From Deltaproteobacteria bacterium (GTDB taxonomy: Bacteria; Myxococcota_A; Polyangia; Polyangiales; JADJMO01): DNA of 45,552 bases. Both the position numbers and the translations under genes were made by a program. The notes beneath the pieces were generated by a model. The model was not told the origin of the DNA, did not search any database, and was given only the letters and a program-made list of their open reading frames with translations. Below are positions 23,867 through 32,827 of this stretch, one piece after another. The stretch spans positions 1 through 45,552 of the forward strand of contig JACPFM010000138.1 of the NCBI GenBank assembly GCA_016182965.1, read 5' to 3'. Position 1 is the first letter of the stretch. Each line of letters opens with the position of its first letter.

Positions 23867-25081
23867 GTGCGAGCTCTAGCCCTCTCGATCGGCACCGCAT
23901 TGCTCGGTCTCGTCGGCGCCGCGCGCGCGGAGGAGTCCCCCGCGCCGGTCGCCACGCCTGCGCCGGTCGCGACCACGCCCTCGGCAGCGACAGGCGCCGA
24001 CGCGCTCACGCCCGACGAGTGGTGGGCGCAGTATCGCGCGGCGCGCGCGCTGATGGCGCAAGGGAGCTGGGAGGCGGCGGCGGCGGCGTTCGAGGCGCTC
24101 GTCGCGAACGCGCCCGATGCACCGGCCGCCGCGCGCGCGAAGGAGGACGCCACGCTGTGTCGCAGCTGGATCGAGCGCGGCCTCGTGCTGATCCCGCGCG
24201 CCGATCTCGGCGAGTCGACGGTCCACGCGCGGCAGGCGAACGAACGCACCACCGACGAGATCGCGGTGCTCTACACGAACGCCGTGTTCTACGGCCTCGG
24301 CACCGGCGCGTGGCTCGCGATCCAGACCGAGCCCGACTCCGCGGCCGGCGCAATCCTCCCCGCGCTCGGCCTCGCGGGCGGCGCGGCGCTCGGTGTGTAC
24401 GCGCTCGATTCGGGCAAGCCGCTCGGGTACGGCGTTCCGCAGTCGATGGTGACCGGGATGTACATCGGTCTCTACGAGGGCATCGCGTGGACGGTGTGGA
24501 ACCAGTCCCAGCACCGCTCCTACGAAGCGTGGTCCGGCGAGACGGTCGCGACGATGATCTGGGGAGGCGCGACGGTGGGCCTCGCCGCCGGTGGGCTCAT
24601 CGGCACCGCGCGCGGCACGACGCCGGGGCGCGCGTCTTTCGTCGGCTCGGCGTCTCTATGGTCGGCGGTGGTCGCGGGGTTCCTCACGTCCGCGATCGTG
24701 CCGAAGGACGACAAGCAGGACGATCGCACCTGGCTCGCGGTGGCCCTCGGCGTGAACGCGGGCGCGATCGGCGGCGCGTTGGCGGCTGGTGGCGTCTCGC
24801 CGACCGTCGCGCGCGTACGGTTCCTCGATCTGGGAGGGATCGCCGGGTTGTTGGTCGCCGGTGGGTTGTACGTCGCGAGCGAGTCCGACAACGACACCGC
24901 GCGCGATCTGTCGATCAGCGGCGGCGCGGCCGCTGGCCTCGCGGTCGCGTGGTTCGCGACGCAGGGCATGCCGAAGGACGAGCCGAAGACGCCTGCCACC
25001 GTGGCGGGAGTGGCCATGCCGAACCTCTCGCTGGTCCCGGTCCGAGGCGGCGCCACGCTCGGTTTGCACGGGTACTTCTGA
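23867..25081 (+). CDS. Signal peptide + TPR-like + glycine-rich hydrophobic helices
   Basis: A 404-residue envelope protein. Residues 1-23 are a signal peptide (cleaved near 'GAARA-EE'); 24-50 an Ala/Pro/Thr spacer; 55-115 a TPR-like pair (WWAQYRAARALMAQGSWEAA; AAFEALVANAPDAPAAARAK). Residues 130-400 contain about ten Gly/Ala-rich hydrophobic segments (LGTGAWLAIQ; LPALGLAGGAALGVYALDSG; TVGLAAGGLIGTARGTT; LGGIAGLLVAGGLYVASESD). The pattern is typical of an uncharacterised Polyangia membrane-protein family. GTG 23867 is fixed by the signal peptide and the -10 hexamer. It has no known link to the damaged lipoprotein gene 59 bp upstream. Confidence 0.8.
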   Translation: MRALALSIGTALLGLVGAARAEESPAPVATPAPVATTPSAATGADALTPDEWWAQYRAARALMAQGSWEAAAAAFEALVANAPDAPAAARAKEDATLCRSWIERGLVLIPRADLGESTVHARQANERTTDEIAVLYTNAVFYGLGTGAWLAIQTEPDSAAGAILPALGLAGGAALGVYALDSGKPLGYGVPQSMVTGMYIGLYEGIAWTVWNQSQHRSYEAWSGETVATMIWGGATVGLAAGGLIGTARGTTPGRASFVGSASLWSAVVAGFLTSAIVPKDDKQDDRTWLAVALGVNAGAIGGALAAGGVSPTVARVRFLDLGGIAGLLVAGGLYVASESDNDTARDLSISGGAAAGLAVAWFATQGMPKDEPKTPATVAGVAMPNLSLVPVRGGATLGLHGYF

Positions 25082-25157
25082 TCGTTTCATCGGCACGAGC
25101 GCTGCAGCTCGCGCGGGACCGGAACCTCAGTCGTCCCCAGACGGCATGGAGTGCGTC

Positions 25158-25370
25158 ATGAGCACAATGTCCCTGATCGAGGCTTTGCGTCGCATCGTCG
25201 GACACGTCGCGACGATCGGTCATCCATCCAGCGAAGATCGCTGGCTCTTCGTCGAGCAGCTGCAGCGACTCGGCGTGGAGTACCTCGACGCGAAACACCT
25301 CGTCGACGCAGCGATCGCCGAGGGCCTCGAGCATCCGCAGTTGCACGACCGCGAATCGGCTGCGCCGTAG
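25158..25370 (+). CDS. Small hypothetical protein
   Basis: A 70-residue soluble helical protein (LIEALRRIVGHVATIGHPSS; LFVEQLQRLGVEYLDAKHLV). ATG 25158 is preferred because GGAG at 25148-25151 has proper spacing; ATG 25146 is an in-frame alternative. Composition is balanced and unlike a shadow frame. No family recognised; it may be a small regulatory or binding protein. Confidence 0.55.
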   Translation: MSTMSLIEALRRIVGHVATIGHPSSEDRWLFVEQLQRLGVEYLDAKHLVDAAIAEGLEHPQLHDRESAAP

Positions 25371-25752
25371 ACGCATCGGCTGCGTGCGCTGAACATCTGA
25401 CGCGGACGAAGACCGTGACCCGCCCGCGGGCCCCGCGTGGAACCGCACCGCAGGTCGCTCTTCGAGCGGCGTGGTCGGACCGCCCTTCTCGTAGGTGACG
25501 ATCTCGAGATCGTTCTCACCGGGTGCGAGGGCACGCGACGAGCGGACCTCGAATCGATACCCCTTCAAGCACGCGAAGACGCCGTCGGTGCCCACGACCT
25601 TGGGAATCGCGGCTGATTCTTGTCGGAGAGCACCGGTTCAAGTACGGGTCTCGCCCCGGCCGACTCGCTGCTGAACACCTGATCGGTGCCCTTGACGATC
25701 GGGCCACGCAACCGGTGTGCTCCCCCGGTCGACCTGTCATCAGGAAGTCACC
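25371..25752. other. Intergenic region with a possible minus-strand gene remnant
   Basis: 382 bp. On the minus strand, about 25595 to 25430, the frame reads 'VFACLKGYRFEVRSSRALAP' and 'LEIVTYEKGGPTTPLEERPA', with real-protein character (alternating strands, 'P.L.E.PAVRFH' ending). It has no start or flanking domain and stops making sense near 25430. I take it as a possible fragment of a larger beta-rich protein. Otherwise the region holds only the ribosome site of the next gene. Confidence 0.3.
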
Positions 25753-26658
25753 ATGCGCCTCCTTGCCGCTCTGCTCGCGTCGGTCTTGATCGTCGGCTCG
25801 CTCCCTGCGTACGGGCAGACGATCGAGCAGCAGTACAAGACGGGCGTGAAGCTCGAGAACGCCGGCGACCTCGTCGGCGCCCTCGCCGCGTTCGAGTCCA
25901 TCCCCGCCGCCAAGCGCGACTTCAATGCGCGGCTCCACATCGCCTCGTGCAAGAAGAAGCTCGGGCGGCTGCTCGAGGCCGAGGCCGACTACGAGGCGAT
26001 CCGCACCGATCCGAAGGCCGATCCGCCCACGGTCGACACCGCCGCGAGCGATCTCGAGGACCTGCGCCCGCGCATCCCCAAGCTCGTCCTCAAGCTCTCG
26101 AAGGCGACGAGCGGCGTGAAGGTCACCGTCGACGGCAAGGAAGCGACCGCGCCGTCGACCGTGCGACTGAACCCGGGCATGCACTCCGTGGTGGCGGCGC
26201 GCGGCGACGCGCAGGTGTTCAAGCGCGACGTGACGCTCGCCGAGAGCACCACGATCGAGGTCGAGGTCGACGCGCCCGCGCCCGCGAGCGCGCCGGTGGT
26301 GGTCGCGACACCTTCGGTCGCACCGAAGACCGACGACACGGCGAGCGGGAGCGCGCAGCGGACGTGGGGCTGGATTTCCATCGGGACGGGCGCGGTGTTC
26401 GCCGTCGGCGCCGTCGGCGCGTGGGCGTACTCCGGATCGCTGGCGGACAAGTACCTCGAGTGCACGGGCCGCCCGGAGTCTTGCGACGAGAGCAAGCGCG
26501 ACTCGGTGCGCACGTGGGAGACGCTGTCGGCGGTCTCCGCGGGCGTCGCGATCGTGGGCGTCGGCGTGGGCGTCACGTTGCTCTTGACGGCGCCGAAGGC
26601 GAACGCGGTGACGGTGAAGGCGGGGTTGGGCGGGCTGTCGTTCGAGGGGAGGTTCTGA
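25753..26658 (+). CDS. Secreted TPR/PEGA-like protein with C-terminal membrane segments
   Basis: A 301-residue protein of a Polyangia family. Residues 1-22 are a signal peptide (MRLLAALLASVLIVGSLPAY + GQ). Residues 25-90 are TPR-like (QQYKTGVKLENAGDLVGALA; FNARLHIASCKKKLGRLLEA); 110-180 resemble a PEGA domain ('SGVKVTVDGKEATAPSTVRL' then 'NPGMHSVVAARGDAQVFKRD'), a surface-layer-type beta domain. After an Ala/Pro/Thr linker, two transmembrane helices follow (GTGAVFAVGAVGAWAYSG; SAGVAIVGVGVGVTLLLT). AGGAAG precedes ATG. The next gene overlaps by one base (TGATG), so this is an operon. Confidence 0.85.
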   Translation: MRLLAALLASVLIVGSLPAYGQTIEQQYKTGVKLENAGDLVGALAAFESIPAAKRDFNARLHIASCKKKLGRLLEAEADYEAIRTDPKADPPTVDTAASDLEDLRPRIPKLVLKLSKATSGVKVTVDGKEATAPSTVRLNPGMHSVVAARGDAQVFKRDVTLAESTTIEVEVDAPAPASAPVVVATPSVAPKTDDTASGSAQRTWGWISIGTGAVFAVGAVGAWAYSGSLADKYLECTGRPESCDESKRDSVRTWETLSAVSAGVAIVGVGVGVTLLLTAPKANAVTVKAGLGGLSFEGRF

Positions 26659-28421
26659 TGCGCCGGCTAGGGGTGTTGGTGGCGGTGTTCGTGGTAGCGG
26701 GATGTCACCGCGATCTCGACGTGTGCCCGGACGACTCGTGCCTCGAGCTCGACTCGGCACCTCTGGACGAAGCGTCGACGGGCGACGCCGAGATGGAGAC
26801 GGGCACGCCTCCGGGCGATTCGAGCGCGTTCGAGGACGTGGCGGACACCGCCGCCGACTCCGGAGCCGAGGAGCTCGACGCCGACGCGGCCGACACGCTC
26901 GCGGACTCCGATTCTGGCGCCGTGGTGGATTCCGCGGTCATCGATTCGACCGTCACCGATACGTGGGTGGCGGACACGGTCGTCGTGGACACGGGCGTCG
27001 CGGACACGTTCGTGCCCGACACCTTCTCGGCCGACACGTTCGTGCCGGACACATACGTCGCCGACACCTTCGTCGCGGACACCTATGTCGCCGACACCTA
27101 CGTCGCAGACACGTACGTCGCCCCGCCGTCTTGCACCGACGCCGGTCCCGCGTCCGAGCCGTGCGGCAAGTGCGGAACGCGCACGCGCACCTGCGTCGCG
27201 CCCGGCACGTGGGGCGCGTGGGGCGCCTGCACCGGCGAAGGCGTGTGCACGCCGGGCGAGGTCGCGAGCGTCTCCACCGCGTGCGGGGGCGCGCTCGAGA
27301 AGAAGACGAAGACCTGCACGACGAGCTGTACGTGGGGCGCCGACGTGTGCGCGCTGCCGAAGGGGTGGACGGCGATCGCGGATTCGACAATCGACGGTCG
27401 CGTCGATAACTCCACCGTTTGGACTGGCGGGGAGATGATCGTCTACGGCGGTGGGATCACCGAAGCCGGCCCCAGCAAGAGCGACGGCGCGATCTTCAGC
27501 GTGTACAAGAACGCTTGGACGACTCTCCCAGCGAACACGTCACCGACAGCGGCGCGAAGGGCTCATGCGGCTGCGTGGACGGGATCGGACATGATCATCT
27601 GGGGCGGCCGTGAGGGCAGCACCGTCCGCAGCGACGGCTTCATCTACTACGCGACCGCGAAGACGTGGAGCGCCTTGCCGACGGCGGCCCCCATCTCCGG
27701 CCGGCGGGCCGCGGCGTCGATCTGGATTCCCACGGTCAGGAAGCTCTTCATCTGGGGCGGCGACAACCTCTCGACGAAGCTCTCGGATGGTGCGCTGCTC
27801 GACCCATCGGGCTACAGCTGGTCGTTGCTACCTTCTGCGCCGCTCTCGGCGCGATCAGACGCGGTCGCATACTGGTCCGGCAAGGAAGTGATCGTCTGGG
27901 GAGGCTCGCTTCCTGCTGGCGGCGTGGCGATGGACGGAGCTGCCTACGATCCGGCCGCCAACTCGTGGCGCCTTCTACCGGCGGCCAGTTCGACGGGGCG
28001 GTTTGGCCCGAGTACCGGTCTGACGACGGACGTCCTCGTCGTCTTCGGCGGATCCGACGGAGCGGATGTCGCCTGGAACGGCATGAAGATGACCCTGACC
28101 TCCTCGCCGGCGTGGTCGCCACTGGCGGCGCCGGCGTCGAGCCTCTTGACGAAACGAGCGAACCCGCAGGCGTGGATCGACGGCAACCGACTCACGTTGT
28201 GGAGCGGATTCGTCGAGAGCGGCGATCTCGATCCGAACGGCGCCACGCTGGATGTGACGACCGGCGCCTGGTCGGCGCTCGACATCAGCGGCGCGCCCAT
28301 CTCGCGCACGCTCGCCACGACGCTGTGGTCCGGTAAGTACGCGTTGATCTGGAGCGGTTACGGCAAGCCGGGAGGCGGCATTGTCGAACTGCTGCAGAGC
28401 GGCGCGATCTACGTGCCGTAG
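26658..28421 (+). CDS. Kelch-repeat lipoprotein with DT-pentapeptide stalk
   Basis: A 587-residue lipoprotein (MRRLGVLVAVFVVAGC, lipobox Cys16). Residues 17-100 are acidic; residues 101-155 are 11 tandem pentapeptides with invariant Asp-Thr (DT-x-V-A; see repeat entry), likely an extended Thr-rich stalk. Residues 157-235 form a Cys-rich TSP1-like module (CGKCGTRTRTCVAPGTWGAW + GAC), seen in many Polyangia lipoproteins. Residues 240-587 are Kelch repeats forming a propeller (STVWTGGEMIVYGGG; AAWTGSDMIIWGGREG; RKLFIWGGDNLSTK; AYWSGKEVIVWGGSLP; LVVFGGSDGAD; TTLWSGKYALIWSGYG). The architecture suits a surface binding protein. It is translationally coupled to the PEGA-like gene. Confidence 0.9.
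   Translation: MRRLGVLVAVFVVAGCHRDLDVCPDDSCLELDSAPLDEASTGDAEMETGTPPGDSSAFEDVADTAADSGAEELDADAADTLADSDSGAVVDSAVIDSTVTDTWVADTVVVDTGVADTFVPDTFSADTFVPDTYVADTFVADTYVADTYVADTYVAPPSCTDAGPASEPCGKCGTRTRTCVAPGTWGAWGACTGEGVCTPGEVASVSTACGGALEKKTKTCTTSCTWGADVCALPKGWTAIADSTIDGRVDNSTVWTGGEMIVYGGGITEAGPSKSDGAIFSVYKNAWTTLPANTSPTAARRAHAAAWTGSDMIIWGGREGSTVRSDGFIYYATAKTWSALPTAAPISGRRAAASIWIPTVRKLFIWGGDNLSTKLSDGALLDPSGYSWSLLPSAPLSARSDAVAYWSGKEVIVWGGSLPAGGVAMDGAAYDPAANSWRLLPAASSTGRFGPSTGLTTDVLVVFGGSDGADVAWNGMKMTLTSSPAWSPLAAPASSLLTKRANPQAWIDGNRLTLWSGFVESGDLDPNGATLDVTTGAWSALDISGAPISRTLATTLWSGKYALIWSGYGKPGGGIVELLQSGAIYVP
26958..27122 (+). repeat. Eleven tandem 15-bp/5-residue DT repeats
   Basis: Eleven in-frame units of 15 bp encode D-T-x-V-[AVP] (WVA, VVV, GVA, FVP, FSA, FVP, YVA, FVA, YVA, YVA, YVA). 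The last units are nearly identical while the first ones have diverged, so the array probably grows at its 3' end. Copy number may vary between strains. Confidence 0.9.
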
Positions 28422-28463
28422 GCCGTCGACCGCGTCGCCTTGATGTGGCTGCGATCCGGGTGA

Positions 28464-30260
28464 TCAGAACTTCTCGATGTCGCCGGACACGCCGCTCGTT
28501 CCCGCCGCGCCCGTGGTGCCCGCGCTCGAAGCGCCGATGCCGCCTGCGCCGCCGCCGCCGTTGACGCAGGAGTTCTTCCCGAGCCCCGTCGCGAACGTGA
28601 CGGTCACGCTCGCGGAGTGGCCGACGCAGACACTCGGACCGCCGGGACCGCCAGCTCCCGGCCCGCCTGCTCCTCCAGCCGATCCGTTGCCGCCGGCGCC
28701 GCCTTCGCCGGAGTCATCGGCGCCGTTGCCGCCCACGCCACCGCTGCCGCCGCCGCCGCCGGAACCGCCGACGGCACCGTTGCCACCATTGGCCCCCTTG
28801 GCGACTTTGATGTCGCAGAGGTGCACCACGAGGTTGCCGCCGCCGGTCGCGAGCACGCCGAAGCTTCCGCCACCGCCGACGCCTCCTTCGCCGGCTGCGC
28901 CGCCGCAGCCGCCGGCACCACCACCACCACCGCCGCCGCCGCGATCCTTCTTGCAGAGGAAGCCTCCGACGTCGTCCCCACCGCCACCGCCACCGCCGCC
29001 GCCACCGGAACCGCCATTCTGTCCGCCAAGGCCAGCGGGCCCGCGTGCAGGCGTGTAGATGCCCTCGGAAGTGATCGATCCATAGGCGGAGCCTGCACCA
29101 CCCGCCGCGCCCGGAGTGCCGGGCGTGATCGCGGGGCCTCCGGGTCCACCTTTGTTGCCGCCGCCGAAGCACGAGTCCGCCGAAGCTCCCGCGCCACCGG
29201 CGCCGACGGTTCCGTTTCCACCGTTCGAGCCGGAACCACCGCCGTATCCGCCGGTGCCTCCGAGGCCGCCGGCGACCGAGCAAGTCGACGCGCCCGCGGC
29301 TCCGGCGACTCCGCCTCCGGAACAACCGTCGCAACCGCCCGCGCCAGCACCGCCGTCACCACCGGTCGCGCCATTCGCGCCGGCCGTGCCGTTGCCGCCA
29401 GGGGTGCCGGTGCCGACCGTGATCGTGTTGTACCGGACGTAGAACGTGCCCGACCCGCCGGCACTGCGCACGCCGTACGCGCTCTGTCCGACCCCGGTCG
29501 GAGACGACGCCGTGATCGTCAGACCCTCGAGGTGAGTCGTCACGTCGATCTTCGGCGCGTACACAACCGTCCCCGAGTTCACCAGCGTCGTGGTCGCCGC
29601 TGCCGATCGCTTGAACTTGAAGTCCGGATCCTTCTCGTCGAACCCGCCGTACACCGAGACGCCGCTCTCCATCGTCACGAGCCCGCTGTACGTCTCGCCG
29701 CTCAGGCACACGTCGACACCGAGCGTCTTCGCCTTCGCGATCGCCGCGGCCACGGTCTTCATCGGCTCGGTGCGCGTGCCGGACTTGGTGTCGTCGCCCG
29801 AGGACGCCGACACGTAGACGCACTTCTCGACGACGCCGTCGCTGCCGTCGCAGTTGTCGTCGGTGAACTTGTCGTCGATCGGGTCGGTGCTGCCCTTCTT
29901 CACGCAGGCATATTCACAGCCGCATTCGCCGGTGAGCGGGTTGCCGTCGATGTCCACGGTGTCCTTCGGGCAGCCAGCGGCGCACTTGTCGGCGTCGGTC
30001 GGGGTCTCGCCGGTCGCGTCGCCGGCCTCGCTGGTGCTGCCGGTGTCGCCGCCTCCGCCGGTGTCGCCCGCGCCGGTGTCGACGATGCTCGAGTCCTCGC
30101 CGCCGGCGCCGGTGTCCTCCTCGATCGTCGTGCCCGTGTCTCCACCGCCCGGCGTGCCGGGTCCAACGTCATCCGTGGCGCCCTCGGCGCACGAGGCCCC
30201 GGCGATGCCGAGGACGAAGAGAGCGACGAGGCCAGTGGAACGAAGCGGCAAGCGCGACAT
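28464..30260 (-). CDS. PGRS-like glycine-rich lipoprotein
   Basis: A 598-residue lipoprotein (MSRLPLRSTGLVALFVLGIA + GASC lipobox). Residues 25-95 are Gly/Asp/Thr-rich with 'DTG' repeats; 96-150 contain a MopE-type metal-binding motif (DDKFTDDNCDGSDG) with four cysteines. Residues 150-270 are beta-helix-like (VYVSASSGDDTKSGTRTEPM; GVSVYGGFDEKDPDFKFKRS; LEGLTITASSPTG), resembling DUF1565/pectate-lyase-like proteins. From about residue 283 to the end it is Gly-Gly-x/Gly-x-Gly, over 50% glycine with scattered cysteines, comparable in composition to PE-PGRS or collagen-like chains. I infer an extended surface fibre or matrix protein. The antisense proline-rich frame is only a shadow. Confidence 0.85.
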   Translation of the reverse strand: MSRLPLRSTGLVALFVLGIAGASCAEGATDDVGPGTPGGGDTGTTIEEDTGAGGEDSSIVDTGAGDTGGGGDTGSTSEAGDATGETPTDADKCAAGCPKDTVDIDGNPLTGECGCEYACVKKGSTDPIDDKFTDDNCDGSDGVVEKCVYVSASSGDDTKSGTRTEPMKTVAAAIAKAKTLGVDVCLSGETYSGLVTMESGVSVYGGFDEKDPDFKFKRSAAATTTLVNSGTVVYAPKIDVTTHLEGLTITASSPTGVGQSAYGVRSAGGSGTFYVRYNTITVGTGTPGGNGTAGANGATGGDGGAGAGGCDGCSGGGVAGAAGASTCSVAGGLGGTGGYGGGSGSNGGNGTVGAGGAGASADSCFGGGNKGGPGGPAITPGTPGAAGGAGSAYGSITSEGIYTPARGPAGLGGQNGGSGGGGGGGGGGDDVGGFLCKKDRGGGGGGGGAGGCGGAAGEGGVGGGGSFGVLATGGGNLVVHLCDIKVAKGANGGNGAVGGSGGGGGSGGVGGNGADDSGEGGAGGNGSAGGAGGPGAGGPGGPSVCVGHSASVTVTFATGLGKNSCVNGGGGAGGIGASSAGTTGAAGTSGVSGDIEKF

Positions 30261-30361
30261 TCCGACCATTGTGACTGACCAGTCGGCTTGATCAAAAGGG
30301 GAGCGTTCCAAAGCGGATGTAGGAGCACCTACCACCTGGCGGCGAAGGCCGGCTGCTTGGG

Positions 30362-30367
30362 TATGCT
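30362..30367 (+). promoter_or_regulatory. -10 element TATGCT, leaderless spacing
   Basis: TATGCT 7 nt before ATG 30375. It overlaps an upstream in-frame ATG (30363), which is therefore less likely to be the start. Confidence 0.5.
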
Positions 30368-30374
30368 GCGACGG

Positions 30375-31481
30375 ATGTCGGCTCGCTCGCTGGTCGTCCT
30401 CGCCGCCCTCTCGCTCGGCTGCGCGGTCCCGAAGGACTCCGGCGAGGACCTCGTCAGTCCCGACGGGGGAGGCATCCACGCCGACGTCGGGTCGTTCGAC
30501 GCGCCGGTCGACACGCCCGCGATCGATCCCGACGCCGCGTGCGCCAAGTCGACCGAGACGGCCACGGTCACGCCCGCGAGCCTCTACGTGATGTTCGACA
30601 AGTCGTCGTCGATGGGTCCGACCGTCACGTCGACGAAATGGGTGGGCGCGCGCAAGGGCATGGAGGCGTTCGTGAAGGACGGCTCCTCGACGGGCCTTCG
30701 GGTGGCGCTCAATTTCTTCCCGCGGCCGGTCGACGCCACGCCGGTGTGCGAGTCGGCGGCGTACATGGCGCCGCGCGTGCCCTACGACTTCCTCCCGGCG
30801 AACGCGGCGCCGATCCTCGCCGCGATCGACGCCGAGAAGCCGGACGGCTTCGGCACGCCGATGTACCCGGCGCTCGGCGGGGCGCTCCGCAAGGCGATGG
30901 ATGATCTGAAGACGCGCCCCGGCGAGGCGGGCGCGGTGCTCCTGGTGACCGACGGCACGCCCGAGGGTCCGGCCACCAGCTGCGCCGGCGTGAACCCGGA
31001 AGATCCGGCCGTGATCGCCGCGCTCGCGGCAAAGGCGGTCGCCGAGTTCGGCATCAAGACGTTCGTCGTCGGCCTGCCGGGCGTGAACGTAGGCATCGCG
31101 AACCAGATCGCCGCCGCCGGCGGCACGACCGCCGCGGTGCTCGCGATCCCGACCTCCACCAAGCCGATCGAAGAGAGCTTCCGCGAGGCGCTCGCCGCGG
31201 TGCGCGGCAAGGCGCTGTCCTGCGATCTCGCGCTCCCCACGAGCGTCATCAAAGGCGAGGTCTCCTTCGGCCTGGTCAACGTCCTCTACAGCAAGGGCGG
31301 CGCGCCGCCCGCGCAGACGCTCTCGCAGGATCCGACGTGCGCCAGCGGCGAGGGCTGGCGCTACGACGACCCGAGCAAGCCGACGAAGATCCTCCTCTGC
31401 CCGAAGACGTGCGAGGCCGTGCGCGGCGATCCGAAGGCGAAGGTCGAGATCCTCCTCGGCTGCAAGACCGCCATCAAGTAG
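30375..31481 (+). CDS. VWA-domain lipoprotein
   Basis: A 368-residue lipoprotein (MSARSLVVLAALSLGC; lipobox Cys16). An Asp/Gly-rich linker leads to a von Willebrand A domain (about 70-265) with the MIDAS signature: 'YVMFDKSSSMG' (DxSxS), a Thr in 'GFGTPMYPAL', and Asp in 'AVLLVTDGTPEG'. The C-terminal 100 residues (LSCDLALPTSVIKGEVSFGL ... CPKTCEAVRGDPKAKVEILL) form a Cys-containing beta domain. Such lipoproteins are common in Myxococcota and probably bind metal-coordinated ligands on the surface. It is divergent from the glycine-rich lipoprotein and may work with it, but that is inference. Confidence 0.95.
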   Translation: MSARSLVVLAALSLGCAVPKDSGEDLVSPDGGGIHADVGSFDAPVDTPAIDPDAACAKSTETATVTPASLYVMFDKSSSMGPTVTSTKWVGARKGMEAFVKDGSSTGLRVALNFFPRPVDATPVCESAAYMAPRVPYDFLPANAAPILAAIDAEKPDGFGTPMYPALGGALRKAMDDLKTRPGEAGAVLLVTDGTPEGPATSCAGVNPEDPAVIAALAAKAVAEFGIKTFVVGLPGVNVGIANQIAAAGGTTAAVLAIPTSTKPIEESFREALAAVRGKALSCDLALPTSVIKGEVSFGLVNVLYSKGGAPPAQTLSQDPTCASGEGWRYDDPSKPTKILLCPKTCEAVRGDPKAKVEILLGCKTAIK

Positions 31482-31484
31482 CGA

Positions 31485-31964
31485 TCAGCCCTTGTGCGCG
31501 CGCGCGACGTCGCGGGCGCGGTTGCGCACGTCACGGCGGATCTTGTCCGGCGACACCACCACCACCTCGCCGGCCGCGCACAGCACCGCGTGGACGAGCG
31601 CCTCGCGCGAGGTCGCGCGGATGACGCGCTCGGGACCGCGGCCGCGCTCGACCTCGACCGAGGGATCGTCGGCGAGCGCGCGCAGCCCCGCGGCCGTCAC
31701 GCGGACGCGCGCTTCGAGCAGCGGCGCCTCGCGCGCGATCAGCGAGGCGGGGACCTTCGCGCCGCGGCCGAGCGACAGGCCGACCCCGGACTTGCCCTCG
31801 ATCGCGACGCCGGCGGCGCGCAGCCGATCGAGATCGCGATACAGCGTGCGCAGCGACACGCCCGTGCGTTCGGCGAGCGCCTGCGCGGTGGCGATGGAGC
31901 CATCCTTCGTCGCCTCGCGGAGCGCGTCGAAGAGCGCGGTCAGACGTGACGAGCGACCGGGCAC
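31485..31964 (-). CDS. HTH regulator of the YafY type lacking the WYL core
   Basis: A 159-residue regulator. Residues 5-65 are an HTH_11 winged helix (LTALFDALREATKDGSIATA; ERTGVSLRTLYRDLDRLRAA + GVAIEGKSGVGLSLG wing), as in YafY/PafC proteins. Normal members continue with a WYL ligand domain to about 230-320 residues. Here the chain is short and ends 'AVLCAAGEVVVVSPDKIRRD-VRNRARDVARAH', which resembles only the WCX extension. No WYL motif is visible. It lies 12 nt downstream of the IMPase gene and is last in the minus-strand group. GTG start; it may sense a ligand differently or be constitutive. Confidence 0.75.
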   Translation of the reverse strand: MPGRSSRLTALFDALREATKDGSIATAQALAERTGVSLRTLYRDLDRLRAAGVAIEGKSGVGLSLGRGAKVPASLIAREAPLLEARVRVTAAGLRALADDPSVEVERGRGPERVIRATSREALVHAVLCAAGEVVVVSPDKIRRDVRNRARDVARAHKG

Positions 31965-31976
31965 GCGATCATCGTC

Positions 31977-32827
31977 TCACCCGGCCCCGGCCGACGCCAG
32001 CCCGCGCGCCACCGCGTCGAGCAACCGACCTTGGAGCTCGCGCGCGGAGGCCACCATGCCGGTCGTGTGTGCGACCACCGGTGACGCGTAGTCGATGGGC
32101 GCACCACGCTCGTCGGTGAACGCGCCGCCGGCGGCGCGGACGATCGCCTCGGGCGCGCAGAGGTCCCACAGCTTGGGGCCACCCCCGGGATGGATGTACG
32201 CGTCGACCTCGCCGAGCAGCACCAACGCGACCTTCACGCCGACCGAGCCGCAGCGCACCTCGCGCGGCCCGCCGAGCTCGCGGAAGATCGCGTCGAGCAG
32301 CGCGGACCTACGCGATCGGCTGGTCACCACGCGAATGTGCTCCGCGGGCGCGCCGAGCGCCAACGGGTGGTGCGCGCCGGAGGCGTCGACCACCCACGCG
32401 CCGACGCCGACCTCGCCCACCAACGCGTAGCCGGCGGGATCGCCGTCGCGCAGCGGCAACGTGGGCACCACGACGACGCCCATCATCGCGCGCCCGTCGA
32501 TCGCGAGGCCGATCATCACGCACCACTGCCCGATGCCGTCGACGAACTCCTTGGTGCCGTCGAGCGGATCGACGAACCACACGCGGTGCGCGTGCGGATA
32601 GCCGGGAGGCACGTCGTCCTCCTCGGCGACGATGACGTCGTTCGGGAACGCCTCCCGCAGCGAGGCGACGATCGCCGCGTTCGACGCGCGATCGGCGGCG
32701 GTGACCGGATCGTCCTGCGCTGCGTCTTTGTACTCGACGCCGAAGCCGGCCGCGCGCACCTGCGCGATGGCCTCGGCGGCGTGTCGCGCCGCGCGCAGCG
32801 CGACGTCGCGTTCGACGTGCAGCACCG

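Noticed and set aside
26958..27122. Tandem repeats as a CRISPR-like array
   Set aside because: The 15-bp units are in frame inside a lipoprotein gene, with no spacers and no cas genes.
28477..29058. Plus-strand proline-rich frame (193 residues)
   Set aside because: It is the exact complement of glycine codons of the PGRS-like gene (GGC to GCC/CCG), so its Pro/Ala composition is a by-product.
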